Of a stretch of 64,000 bases of DNA, positions 25,428 to 34,033 are shown piece after piece (position 1 is the stretch's first letter; each line of letters begins with the position of its first letter). Below the pieces are notes generated by a model. It was not told the DNA's origin and did not search any database. It worked only from the letters and a program-made list of their open reading frames with translations. Source of the stretch: Deltaproteobacteria bacterium (GTDB taxonomy: Bacteria; Myxococcota_A; UBA796; SXON01); contig CANFCK010000002.1 of assembly GCA_947445035.1 (NCBI GenBank), positions 186,001 through 250,000 of the forward strand, read 5' to 3'. Position numbers and translations under genes: made by a program.

Positions 25428-26309
25428 ATGCGCGAACTTCTTGGGGAGCCGCTTTCCCGACATGGGTACTGGCGCGTAGGTGGCCCGTTGGAGCGGCTCG
25501 TTGTCGCAGAGACGGCGGCGCAGCTCACCGGGCTCGCTGACGTGCGTCTGGTGCTTGGGAACGGCTCCAACCTGCTCATTCCCGACGCCGGGCTCAGGGG
25601 CACGACGGTGCGCCTCGCCGGGGAGTTCCGAGGCTTGGAGGTGCTACGGCGGACTGAAGACGACCTGGTGCTGCTCACAGGGGCTGGACTGCTCAACGCC
25701 GTGCTCCTGTCCCGCCTCGACCGCTTGGGACTCGGCGGGCTGGCCTGTCTCGCGGGAGTGCCTGGCTCAGTGGGGGGCGCCGTCGCGATGAACGCCGGGA
25801 CCGCGCTCGGCGAGCTGGCTGACTGCCTCGTGGCGGTCGTCGGGATCGATGGGCAACGCATCGAACGGGGCGGGCTCGAGATGCGCTACCGCCACGGCGG
25901 TTTGCCGGACGGGTTCATCGTGGTGGCCGCCGAGTTGCGCGCATCCCGGGTGGGCCTCGACGACGAGAGGCGGCGCGTCGCCGACCACCTCTCCCGGCGC
26001 AAGGCGACGCAACCGCTGGACCTGCCGAGCTGCGGGAGCGTCTTCAAGAACCCCGCCGGCGATCACGCGGGCCGGCTGATCGAGGGCGTCGGTTTGAAGG
26101 GCTGGCGATCCGGCGCCGCGGAGATCAGCGCCCGGCACGCAAATTTCATCGTCAATCACGGAGATGCGAGCGCCCACGACGTCATGACCTGCATCCGCAC
26201 GGCGTGGGGCCGAGTACTCCAGGAGACCGGTGTCGCCTTGGTTCCAGAGGTGCAAGTGTTCGGCGAATGGCCCGCAGAGCTCTGGCCGCTCATCCCGCCA
26301 CCCGCCTGA
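25428..26309 (+). CDS. murB: UDP-N-acetylenolpyruvoylglucosamine reductase
   Basis: 293 residues. The FAD-binding GNGSNLLI and GVPGSVGGAVAMNAG loops are clear. The catalytic region SCGSVFKNP is at 201-209, and the C-terminal Glu is in VPEVQVFG. MurB reduces UDP-GlcNAc-enolpyruvate to UDP-MurNAc in peptidoglycan synthesis. Outside the usual dcw cluster, it is cotranscribed here with a parvulin. The middle YRHGGL lacks the extra YRxSxF loop of type I enzymes, so it is probably type II. Confidence 0.95.
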   Translation: MRELLGEPLSRHGYWRVGGPLERLVVAETAAQLTGLADVRLVLGNGSNLLIPDAGLRGTTVRLAGEFRGLEVLRRTEDDLVLLTGAGLLNAVLLSRLDRLGLGGLACLAGVPGSVGGAVAMNAGTALGELADCLVAVVGIDGQRIERGGLEMRYRHGGLPDGFIVVAAELRASRVGLDDERRRVADHLSRRKATQPLDLPSCGSVFKNPAGDHAGRLIEGVGLKGWRSGAAEISARHANFIVNHGDASAHDVMTCIRTAWGRVLQETGVALVPEVQVFGEWPAELWPLIPPPA

Positions 26310-26368
26310 GGCAGCCACGGGCGGCCCATTCAGAATTGCGTTAGCCGGGCCCCACTTCCAGGCGAGCC

Positions 26369-27217
26369 GTGACTTCTACTCAGGCCGAGATCGACGTCAG
26401 CTACAGTGTGTCCAACGAGTTCTTCAAGCTTTGGTTGGATACCAACATGCACTACACCTGCGCGGTGTACCAGTCGGCTGACCAGTCGCTTGAGGACGCA
26501 CAGGAAAACAAGGCCAAGGTCCTATATGACTTTGCCGAGCTCAACGCGGATAAGACCGTGCTCGACATCGGGTGCGGCTGGGGCTCGATGCTGGATTACT
26601 GCATCCGTCGCGGCGTGAAGCGCGCCGAGGGCGTGACGCTGTCCACCGCGCAGGCCGAGTGGTGCTACGCCCGAAAGCTCGAGCGCACCCAGATCCACAT
26701 CTGCGACTACCGAGACTGGAAGCCGCCCGAAAAGTACGGCGGGCTGGTCTCGATCGAGATGATTGACCACCTGTGCTCCCCCGCCCAGGCCCGTGAGGGA
26801 AAAGCCGTCGACATCTACCGGGAGTACTTTACGAAGCTTGCGGAGTGGGTCGAGCCGGGCGCACACTTCGGTTTCCAAGCCATCCTCACCAACCGAGTAC
26901 CCCGGACCCGGCAGGCGCTCTTGGACCTTCAGTTCACCGCCGACATCATCTTCCCCGGCGGGCGCAACCCGCGGGTGGAAGAACTCGTGGCCGCGGTCAA
27001 CCCCAAGTGGGAGATCCAAGAGCTCCACATGCGGCGCGAACACTATGGCCGCACCACCGCCGAGTGGTTGCGCCGGATGCGCCTGCACGAAGTGCAGATC
27101 CGCGAAACCTGGGGCAACGCCCTGTTCGACGACTACGAGCGCTACCTTGACACTTGCGTTCGCGGGTTCGAGGCACACTGGGTCGGCGACGTGCAGATGA
27201 AGCTCCGCCGCATCTGA
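26369..27217 (+). CDS. Cyclopropane-fatty-acid-synthase-like SAM methyltransferase
   Basis: 282 residues from the GTG at 26369. The start DVSYSVSNEFFKLWLD and the SAM motif VLDIGCGWGSML are of the CFA/mycolic-acid methyltransferase type. MHYTCAVY and a C-terminal YLDTCVRGFEAHWVGDVQMKL also match that family. It would methylate an unsaturated acyl chain or a related lipid. Classical E. coli CFA synthase is about 380 residues with an N-terminal lipid-binding domain that is missing here. The ending convergent lipoprotein is 13 bp away. Confidence 0.82.
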   Translation: MTSTQAEIDVSYSVSNEFFKLWLDTNMHYTCAVYQSADQSLEDAQENKAKVLYDFAELNADKTVLDIGCGWGSMLDYCIRRGVKRAEGVTLSTAQAEWCYARKLERTQIHICDYRDWKPPEKYGGLVSIEMIDHLCSPAQAREGKAVDIYREYFTKLAEWVEPGAHFGFQAILTNRVPRTRQALLDLQFTADIIFPGGRNPRVEELVAAVNPKWEIQELHMRREHYGRTTAEWLRRMRLHEVQIRETWGNALFDDYERYLDTCVRGFEAHWVGDVQMKLRRI

Positions 27218-27230
27218 GCCCGGCGGCGTG

Positions 27231-27665
27231 TCAGTCCGCGTAGCTGTAGTGATAGGGCGCGTCCGCGCCTTGCGGAGGGTCGACGGCTTCGTTCTGAGAG
27301 CCGTCGATCGCCAGCAGGTAGTACCACATCCCCGCTGACCGCTGTTCGTCGCCGCTGATGGTCGCCGTCCACTCGCTGCCCGAGCTGGGCCGGGTAAACC
27401 CAATGCTCTTCCAGTCCTTGCTACTGGCGGTTTCGCTGCGGAAATAGAGGGTGGCCAGGAACACCCCAGTACCGCCCTCGTTGTCGGTAATCTCCGCCGA
27501 AACATCGACGTCGGAGCCGCCCGGCACATTTTCAGAAAACGGCTCGAAGACGATCTCCGGCGCGGTGACGTCGGTCTCATCGAAGCCCGAGTCGCCGACT
27601 TGTACGTCCCCACCAGGGATCAAAGCGTTTCCCGTGCAGCCAACCACGAACAGCATGATGGTCAT
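27231..27665 (-). CDS. Small predicted lipoprotein
   Basis: 144 residues from the ATG at 27665. The leader MTIMLFVVGC gives a Cys at 10. The mature part reads as a single Ig-like/cadherin-like beta-sandwich (EIVFEPFSENVPGGSDVDV, YLLAIDGSQNEAVDP). The frame extends 23 codons upstream without a plausible signal. It follows the first TolR-like triad on the same strand (55 bp gap), but no functional link is evident. Confidence 0.7.
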   Translation of the reverse strand: MTIMLFVVGCTGNALIPGGDVQVGDSGFDETDVTAPEIVFEPFSENVPGGSDVDVSAEITDNEGGTGVFLATLYFRSETASSKDWKSIGFTRPSSGSEWTATISGDEQRSAGMWYYLLAIDGSQNEAVDPPQGADAPYHYSYAD

Positions 27666-27720
27666 CGGACCCCCTCCGTACCCGCGGGCACAATGTAGCG
27701 TGGCAAGACCGCCGACCGCT

Positions 27721-28281
27721 CTACTTCCTGCCACCCGCCTGCAGGACCAGTCGGTAGGTGGTGTACTGCTCGCGGCCGGCGCAGAGCAGCGCGTTGCTGA
27801 TGATTTCGTACGGGGTGTCGTCGTCGGCGATCAACATGACGTTGCCATCGAACTTCGCGCCCCCCCGTTCGGCCAGGTATTTGATCTGGTCGCGACGGAC
27901 CCCCAAGGCCTTGCTGACCTTTGCCCAGTCGTCCGTAGTCAGGGCGGTCCCCGGAACCACGGTCACGACGAGCTTGTTGTCGACCAAGAGCGCCGTCTTG
28001 GAAATGGTGAGCGCCACGGCCGGCACCATCTCCGCCTCAGACGTGGTCTTGGGCGGCGTGAGGTCGTCACTGAGCGTGATGCTCTGCGGAGAGGCCTCGT
28101 ACTGTTTGATCAGAAACACGAGGATGATGGTCATGATGTCCATCATCGCGGTCAGGTTGAGGCCCTCGATCGCCTCTCCGTGCTTCTGACGACGCCGGCG
28201 GCGGAGCATCAGCTCGTCGTCGGATTCCGAGCTGGGGACGCTGTCGTTGACTTCACTGCTGTAGGTTGCCGACGGGGTCAT
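27721..28281 (-). CDS. ExbD/TolR-family protein, triad 1 second TolR
   Basis: 186 residues. A basic N-terminal tail (LRRRRRQKHG) precedes one transmembrane helix (about 42-60). This helix carries the proton-path Asp in LNLTAMMDIMTIILVFL. A periplasmic domain of the ExbD/TolR type follows, ending in a C-terminal strand. With a TolQ-like channel it would convert proton-motive force into work on an envelope partner. It overlaps the first TolR gene (28278) by 4 bp. The TolQ-TolR-TolR order matches myxobacterial AglRQS. Confidence 0.88.
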   Translation of the reverse strand: MTPSATYSSEVNDSVPSSESDDELMLRRRRRQKHGEAIEGLNLTAMMDIMTIILVFLIKQYEASPQSITLSDDLTPPKTTSEAEMVPAVALTISKTALLVDNKLVVTVVPGTALTTDDWAKVSKALGVRRDQIKYLAERGGAKFDGNVMLIADDDTPYEIISNALLCAGREQYTTYRLVLQAGGRK

Positions 28282-28730
28282 GGCAGCGCCACGCTGAGGG
28301 TGATGTTCGGGAAAAGAGGCCCCTTCGCATCATCGCGGGCCGCATCCATCGTCTTGACGACTTTGCTGTATGGCACGTCCTTGTCCGCCGTGACCACCAA
28401 GTTCTCCGCCATGTTCGGGATGGTGGTCTTCAGAGAGCGGAGCTGCACCGTGAGCCCGCGGAAGTCGTCGGGTTTGAGCGATTGCTCGGAGCCTTGAATG
28501 GCGCCCCCCCCGATCACCTTGATCTGGGTCATGGAGATCGCCACGGTCAGAAAAGGCTTCTGTTCTCCCGACGCACCGCCCGAGCCGCCGTAGGTCGGCG
28601 CGAGAATCGGCGCCTCCTTGAGCTGCACCAAGTACGCGGTCACCGTGACCATGAACATGATCAAATTGACCATGATGTCCAGATACGGGACGAGGTTCAA
28701 CTCCTCGGTGCCGCCTCCACCGCCTGCCAT
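28278..28730 (-). CDS. ExbD/TolR-family protein, triad 1 first TolR
   Basis: 150 residues. A short Gly-rich cytosolic start is followed by one transmembrane helix, LNLVPYLDIMVNLIMFMVTV, with the conserved Asp. The periplasmic part includes a Gly/Ser-rich insertion, then a TolR-like alpha/beta domain (ENLVVTADKDVPYSKVVKTM). An 8-C run at 28503-28510 lies in the coding sequence and is a possible slippage site. It starts 3 bp after the TolQ stop. Confidence 0.88.
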   Translation of the reverse strand: MAGGGGGTEELNLVPYLDIMVNLIMFMVTVTAYLVQLKEAPILAPTYGGSGGASGEQKPFLTVAISMTQIKVIGGGAIQGSEQSLKPDDFRGLTVQLRSLKTTIPNMAENLVVTADKDVPYSKVVKTMDAARDDAKGPLFPNITLSVALP

Positions 28731-28733
28731 GAG

Positions 28734-29396
28734 CTAGCCCTTCTTCCCTTCGCCCTCGGCGGGGCGATAGCCCTTGCGCCATTGGGCGTGCACGTTGACG
28801 AAGTGGAAGAGGGCGTGCTCGGTCTTCTCCACGATCTTGACGACCTGCGTGTTGAGGATCAAGTGGAAGAAGATGCACACCACAGCGATGCCGAGGCCGA
28901 ACGCGGTGTTGTTCATCGCTTCCGAGATGCCCTTGGCGAGCGCAGCGGCCTTCTGATCCGCTGAGAGCGCACCGACGGCCTTGAACGCCTCGATCAACCC
29001 GAGCACCGTCCCGATGAGGCCGACGAGGGTGGCGATGTTGGCGATGGACCACAACCAGCCGACCCGAGACTGGACCAGCGGCCGCACCTCCATCAACGAC
29101 TCCTCGACGGCGAGCATCGGGCTTTCAAAGCCGTTGCGCATCAGCTTGAGGAGGTTGCGCGTCGCGCGAGAGAGCGCTGGCGTCGGGCTGGAGGCGCACA
29201 CCTTGGCCGCAGCCTCGATGTTGCCCGCCTGAAGATAGCGGTCAACCGCCGCCACGAACGGCTTCTCGTTGATCCCGTAGCTCATGAACAGCGAGTACAT
29301 GCGCTCGACGACCACCGCGAGGGCGAACGCGACAAAGAATAGATTGACGACCATGAACGGCCCGCCATCTTTGAAGAAACCGATCACGCCTTCCAT
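28734..29396 (-). CDS. MotA/TolQ/ExbB-family proton channel, triad 1
   Basis: 220 residues with three transmembrane helices. One is near the N-terminus (FMVVNLFFVAFALAVVVERM). The C-terminal two contain the conserved LVGLIGTVLGLIEAF and NNTAFGLGIAVVCIFFHLIL segments that line the proton path. It forms the pentameric stator channel for the two following TolR-like proteins. GGAGAG precedes the ATG at 29396. With no tonB or pal nearby, an AglR-like role (gliding or other envelope motor) is a reasonable inference, not proof. Confidence 0.9.
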   Translation of the reverse strand: MEGVIGFFKDGGPFMVVNLFFVAFALAVVVERMYSLFMSYGINEKPFVAAVDRYLQAGNIEAAAKVCASSPTPALSRATRNLLKLMRNGFESPMLAVEESLMEVRPLVQSRVGWLWSIANIATLVGLIGTVLGLIEAFKAVGALSADQKAAALAKGISEAMNNTAFGLGIAVVCIFFHLILNTQVVKIVEKTEHALFHFVNVHAQWRKGYRPAEGEGKKG

Positions 29397-29424
29397 GCAC
29401 TCTCCGCCGGAGATCGGGGAATGA

Positions 29425-29442
29425 GACCCCCTGGGGGGGGTC
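29425..29442. other. Short GC hairpin in the TolQ leader
   Basis: GACCCCC, a 4-base loop and GGGGGTC form a 7-bp stem, 28 bp upstream of the triad-1 TolQ start and next to an 8-G tract. The 233-bp gap between the pyrophosphatase stop and TolQ holds no other structure I can support. It could be a weak terminator or leader structure. Confidence 0.3.
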
Positions 29443-29629
29443 CTGTCGTTTCAAGTTCTACTATCGGGTCGCCTCCCGAAAGGGGGGCTCCCGTCAGGCA
29501 ATCTACCACGGTCATGCCCTGGCGCAGCCGTTGCGATCAAGAGAGTTTCCAATCTTCGCGAGCAGCCGTCAAATACTCAGGCCGCCGGCCTAGAATTGCG
29601 CCCGTAAAGGACTCGTTAGCCGGGCACGA

Positions 29630-31726
29630 TCACCCGCCGGCGGTTGCAACCAGCGGGGCGATGAGCAGACTGACGACGCTCATGACCTTGATGAGGATGG
29701 CCACCCCGGGTCCGGAGGTGTCCTTGAACGGGTCGCCGACCGTGTCCCCGATTACCGCGGCCTTGTGGGTCTCGCTGCGCTTGGGATGCCCCGGCAGACC
29801 ACCCTTTTCGATGTACTTCTTGGCGTTGTCCCACGCCCCTCCCGCGTTGGCCATGAACAGGGACATCGACGCGCCTACGGCCAGGGCGCCGGCGAGCGTA
29901 CCGGCGAGCGCCGCCGGGCCCATGACGAAGCCGACGACGACCGGACCCAGCACGGCCACCAGACCGGGCAGAATCATTTCGCTGAGGGCCGCCGCCGTGG
30001 CGATGTCGACGATCTTGCCGGGCTCAGGCTCGGCCGTGCCCTCGCGGAGGCCCTTGATCTCGTCGAACTGCCGCTTGATTTCCAATACGATGGCGCCAGC
30101 GGCCTTCCCCACCGCCAGCATGGTCGAGGCCGCAACGACGAAGGGCAAGACGGCGCCGACGAGGATCCCGATGAGGATCTCCGGATTGTCGAGCGCCAGG
30201 TTCATCGGCGCCAGGGACGCGGCTTCGCGCGCGTGGCCGACCTCCAGGCTATACGCCGAGAAAAGCGCGACCACAGTGAGGGTGGCCGAGCCGATCGCAA
30301 AGCCCTTGCCGATCGCCGCAGTGGTGTTGCCCACGGCGTCCAACTCGTCGGTGATCTCGCGAACGGCCGGCGGGAGCCCGGCCATTTCGGCAATGCCGCC
30401 AGCGTTGTCAGAGATCGGACCGTATGCGTCGACGGTCATGACGATGGCCGTGCCGCCAAGCATCCCGACCGCGGCCAGCGCGATTCCGTACAGGCCAAGA
30501 TCGCCCATGTACGCGTTGGCAACCACGGCGACGCCGGCGACGAGAAGCAGGCAAACCCCGACGCTCTCCATGCCGACGGCCATGCCGCGGATCACGTTGG
30601 TCCCAGCGCCCGTCTTGGAGCTTTCCGCGACGGCTTTGACCGGTGCGTAGCTTCCGGTGTAGTACTCGGTGATGAGTCCAATGGCGGCCCCGCCGATGGC
30701 GCCAGCCGCAAGCGCGATGGTCACATTCTGAGAGATGCCGAAGGTCGGCAACAGAACCGCCGTCAGCGCAACCATCGCCAGCGGCGGAAGCACCATCGCC
30801 GCTCGCAAGACCGTGCTGGGTGAGCTGTTCCGCATGGCGCGGGCGAGGAAGATGCCAACAATGCTGACTGCAAGACCGAGTCCAGACAGGACCAGCGGCA
30901 GGCCTACGGCAACCTGCCTGGCGTCGGCAGTTCCGCTGACCACCAGCTGCGCGATGTCCGCCGCGGGCGCGGTCAGCGCAATGGCCATCGTCGCTACGAT
31001 CGCGGCGACAAGCGACTCATAGATGTCGGCCCCCATTCCGGCGACGTCCCCCACGTTGTCCCCGACGTTGTCGGCAATGACGCCTGGGTTGCGAGGATCG
31101 TCCTCGGGAATGTTCTCGATCACCTTGCCCGCGATGTCCGCGCCGACGTCGGCAGCCTTGGTGTAGATACCCCCGCCGATCCTCGCAAAAAGCGCGATTG
31201 AAGACGCGCCAACCGCGAAGGCGTGCAGGCTGGAGGCCAACTGGGTGTTGGCAGCAGCATCGCCCATCGGGTGCAGCATGTAGACCGCGAAGAGGCCGAG
31301 CAGCCCGAGTCCGCCGACACACAACCCCATGACCGCACCGCCGTCCAGGGCGGTGAGCAAGGCGTTGGCCTTGGAGCCAGTGGCCGCCGCCTGAGCGGTG
31401 CGCACGTTGCCGTAGGTGGCAGCCTTCATCCCGACGAAGCCCGCGCCGAGCGAAAGCGAGGCGCCCGCGAGGAACCAGGCGCCGGACAACCAGCTGATCG
31501 ACAGCCCGAGGGCCACAAAGACCACCGCCGCGTAAACCGCGAGTACCTTGTACTCGCGCGTCAAAAACGCCATGGCGCCCACGCGGATGTACCCGGCGAT
31601 GCGCGACATCGTCTCGTTGCCTTCGGGCAGGGCGCGCACGCGGAAGTAGAAGAACGCGGCGATGAAGAGGCTAACGACCCCGGCGACAGCGGGGAGGTAG
31701 GACCAGTATCCGAACGGACCGAGCAT
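29630..31726 (-). CDS. hppA: Membrane-bound ion-translocating pyrophosphatase
   Basis: 698 residues with about 16 hydrophobic helices. The substrate-binding DVGADIAGKVIENIPEDDPR stretch (cytosolic loop with Mg/PPi ligands) and the second acidic cluster (VDAYGPISDNAGGIAEM) are present, as is GDTVGDPFKDTSGP near the C-terminus. In the GNTTAAIGKGFAIGSA segment the residue after GNTT is Ala, not Lys. This is the known sign of a K+-dependent enzyme. It couples PPi hydrolysis to H+ or Na+ pumping; which ion is not decided by these motifs. Confidence 0.96.
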   Translation of the reverse strand: MLGPFGYWSYLPAVAGVVSLFIAAFFYFRVRALPEGNETMSRIAGYIRVGAMAFLTREYKVLAVYAAVVFVALGLSISWLSGAWFLAGASLSLGAGFVGMKAATYGNVRTAQAAATGSKANALLTALDGGAVMGLCVGGLGLLGLFAVYMLHPMGDAAANTQLASSLHAFAVGASSIALFARIGGGIYTKAADVGADIAGKVIENIPEDDPRNPGVIADNVGDNVGDVAGMGADIYESLVAAIVATMAIALTAPAADIAQLVVSGTADARQVAVGLPLVLSGLGLAVSIVGIFLARAMRNSSPSTVLRAAMVLPPLAMVALTAVLLPTFGISQNVTIALAAGAIGGAAIGLITEYYTGSYAPVKAVAESSKTGAGTNVIRGMAVGMESVGVCLLLVAGVAVVANAYMGDLGLYGIALAAVGMLGGTAIVMTVDAYGPISDNAGGIAEMAGLPPAVREITDELDAVGNTTAAIGKGFAIGSATLTVVALFSAYSLEVGHAREAASLAPMNLALDNPEILIGILVGAVLPFVVAASTMLAVGKAAGAIVLEIKRQFDEIKGLREGTAEPEPGKIVDIATAAALSEMILPGLVAVLGPVVVGFVMGPAALAGTLAGALAVGASMSLFMANAGGAWDNAKKYIEKGGLPGHPKRSETHKAAVIGDTVGDPFKDTSGPGVAILIKVMSVVSLLIAPLVATAGG

Positions 31727-31783
31727 AAGTGGAGCTTCTGGTGGAAGCCGGGCCGCTATCGGCCCGCGGGCGGCCCCGCAAGC

Positions 31784-33118
31784 TCAGCCGATGACCTCAC
31801 CCACGAGATCATGGGCCGTCGCCTTGACGATTCGCACCTTCCGAAGCTGACCAGCGCGCACCGACTCGTCCGTTTCCGTCAACCAGACGTGCCCGTCCAC
31901 GTCCGGCGCCTGGGACCGAAGCCGACCGACCAAAACCAATGGGCTCTCTTTGCTTGGCCCGTCGACGAGCACCACATCTTCGGTGCCGACCAGTTTCCGG
32001 TGTTTGGACCTGCTGATCACGGCCTGGCGCTTCATCAGCTCCTTCTGCCGCGCCTGCTTCACGCCCTCATCGACCTGCCCCGGGAGGGTGGCCGCCGGGG
32101 TTCCATCCTCGGGAAAGTACGTGAAGACCCCGACGCGGTCGAAGCGCTCGGCCTCCACGAAGTCGCAGAGCTCGTCGAAGTCGGCGTCCGTCTCGCCCGG
32201 GAAACCGACGATGAACGTCGTGCGCAACGTCACGTTCGGGATGGCGTCGCGCACGCGGCGGAGTATCTTTTCCTGACCGTCGCGACTGACACCGCGCTTC
32301 ATGGCCTTGAGCATGCGCCCGGAGGCGTGTTGCAGCGGCATGTCGACGTACTTGAGGATTCGGGGCTCCTCGGCCAGCGCGCTCAGAGCCGACTCCGGCA
32401 CACCGAGCGGGTATACGTAGTGCAAACGAATCCAGTGCACGCTTTCGACGCGGCCAAGCGCGCGAAGAAGGACCCCGAGGTCGGTGCCGTCACCCAGATC
32501 GCGACCGTACGCCGTCGAATCCTGCGCCACCAGGTTCAGCTCCACAACCCCTTCGTCCCCCAGCCGACGCGCTTCGGCCACCAGGGAGGCCACCGTCCTG
32601 CTACGCATCTTCCCGCGAAGTTGCGGAATGATGCAGAACGCGCACCGATGGTCGCAGCCCTCGGACAGCTTCAGGTACGCGGAATGGGGGGCCCAGCTGT
32701 TGATCCGCGGCGCGAATTCGTCGTGGATGTAAAGCGGGGTGTCGATGTAGCTTCTGGCCGCCTCCCCCGGACGGGACGAGAGCACATCGGCGATACGATG
32801 ATATTCCCCGGTGCCCAAGAAGTGGTCAACCTCCGGGAGCTCGAGTTCAAGGGACTGCCCGTAGCGCTGGACCATGCACCCGGTGACGACCAATTTCCTG
32901 GCGCCGCCTGTCTTCTTGAGTTGCGCCATCTCCAAGATGGTGTCCACCGACTCTTCGGTGGCTGGGCGGATGAAGGAGCACGTGTTCACCACGATGACGT
33001 CGGCTTCCTCGGGGGAGTCGACCAGCACAAAGGCGCCCTGCTGTAGCTTCCCGACCATCACCTCGGAATCGACGCGATTTTTCGGACAGCCAAGGGAGAT
33101 CAGGTGTACCCGTTCCAT
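31784..33118 (-). CDS. rimO: Ribosomal protein S12 methylthiotransferase
   Basis: 444 residues. The N-terminal UPF0004 domain binds the auxiliary cluster through Cys11 (LGCPKNRVDSE), Cys47 (NTCSF) and Cys81 (VTGCM). The radical SAM site is CDHRCAFC. The C-terminal TRAM domain ends the protein. LGCPKNRVDSE distinguishes RimO from MiaB. It methylthiolates an Asp of S12. The start codon directly abuts the lolA stop (0 bp), so the two are probably cotranscribed. Confidence 0.96.
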   Translation of the reverse strand: MERVHLISLGCPKNRVDSEVMVGKLQQGAFVLVDSPEEADVIVVNTCSFIRPATEESVDTILEMAQLKKTGGARKLVVTGCMVQRYGQSLELELPEVDHFLGTGEYHRIADVLSSRPGEAARSYIDTPLYIHDEFAPRINSWAPHSAYLKLSEGCDHRCAFCIIPQLRGKMRSRTVASLVAEARRLGDEGVVELNLVAQDSTAYGRDLGDGTDLGVLLRALGRVESVHWIRLHYVYPLGVPESALSALAEEPRILKYVDMPLQHASGRMLKAMKRGVSRDGQEKILRRVRDAIPNVTLRTTFIVGFPGETDADFDELCDFVEAERFDRVGVFTYFPEDGTPAATLPGQVDEGVKQARQKELMKRQAVISRSKHRKLVGTEDVVLVDGPSKESPLVLVGRLRSQAPDVDGHVWLTETDESVRAGQLRKVRIVKATAHDLVGEVIG

Positions 33119-33829
33119 CTACTGATTGACCACCGTGACGCCCGGCGGCGCCTTGAAGACGAACTGGACATCCGGAACATCCCCGCCGAGAACCACGCCA
33201 GTGAAGCCCATCTTGGTCACCCCGTCGTTGGCGTCGGTGATGGTCAGGTCCTGAAGAAGGTAGCTTTGCTTTTTGACGACGAGCTCGATCTGTTTGACGC
33301 CGTTGGGCGTTTTCGGCTTCAACGTGAGCACATGTGTGGGCTTCGGCGGGGTGGCGGCCGGGAGCAGCACGACGTCGAACAGGTCGCCGAGCTGACCCAG
33401 GTCGTCGATGAGCCGATCGACGCTGCCGCTGGAAGACGTCCCGAGCACCTTCTGCACCACAAGCTGTTTCTGCGGAGCGGAGAAAACCCATTGGGTCGCC
33501 CCGTCCGACACGAGGGCGAACTCAACCGGGAGGCCCAGTTCGAGGCGCATCTTCCTGGGGCGTTCCAGCTGGATGCGGCCGCGCTTCTTCTCTTCCACGC
33601 CCGTCAGCATGTTGGTGGTGACCTGCGTGAAATCGGCGCGGACCGCGGTCACCTTTGCATAGGTGGCTTGCACAGCCGAGACCACATCCTTGGCGGTGGT
33701 CGGCTCGCCGGGCAACGCCAGCGCCGAAGCGGGCGCGACCAAGCTGACGACCAGGGTGAAAGCAGCGATCCAACGAGCGGGGAGCAGTCGGGACTCCGAA
33801 AGGGGCGGGTGTTTATGCCGGTGATCCAT
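33119..33829 (-). CDS. lolA: Outer-membrane lipoprotein carrier protein
   Basis: 236 residues. A signal peptide (hydrophobic WIAAFTLVVSLVAPASALA) is followed by the LolA fold: VRADFTQVTTNMLTGVEEKK, RGRIQLERPRKMRLEL, DGATQWVFSAPQKQLVV, and a late VTKMGFTGVVLG. LolA ferries lipoproteins from LolCDE across the periplasm. That is fitting, given the large number of predicted lipoproteins here. ATG 33829 is used; upstream codons give no better start. The 204-bp gap to ftsK has no gene that I can support. Confidence 0.88.
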   Translation of the reverse strand: MDHRHKHPPLSESRLLPARWIAAFTLVVSLVAPASALALPGEPTTAKDVVSAVQATYAKVTAVRADFTQVTTNMLTGVEEKKRGRIQLERPRKMRLELGLPVEFALVSDGATQWVFSAPQKQLVVQKVLGTSSSGSVDRLIDDLGQLGDLFDVVLLPAATPPKPTHVLTLKPKTPNGVKQIELVVKKQSYLLQDLTITDANDGVTKMGFTGVVLGGDVPDVQFVFKAPPGVTVVNQ

Positions 33830-34033
33830 GGGTCGCAAGGCTCCGTTCCGTGCAAACGCAGACGCCCAGCGACGACGGACGATTCACGGTGGTGACAACC
33901 GCTGACCGCGCGGGCATTGCGGCCGACCGCCGCCGGCCGCGCCTGCGAGTCTCGGCACCGGGGCCCTGCGCGGCGAAGCCGCACGAACCCTCCACGCCTG
34001 AGGCAATCACGCGGCGGCGGGACCCTCTTGCTG

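Noticed and set aside
33830..34033. Possible short gene between lolA and ftsK
   Set aside because: 204 bp with several open frames but no plausible start or protein-like composition; small GC hairpins only.
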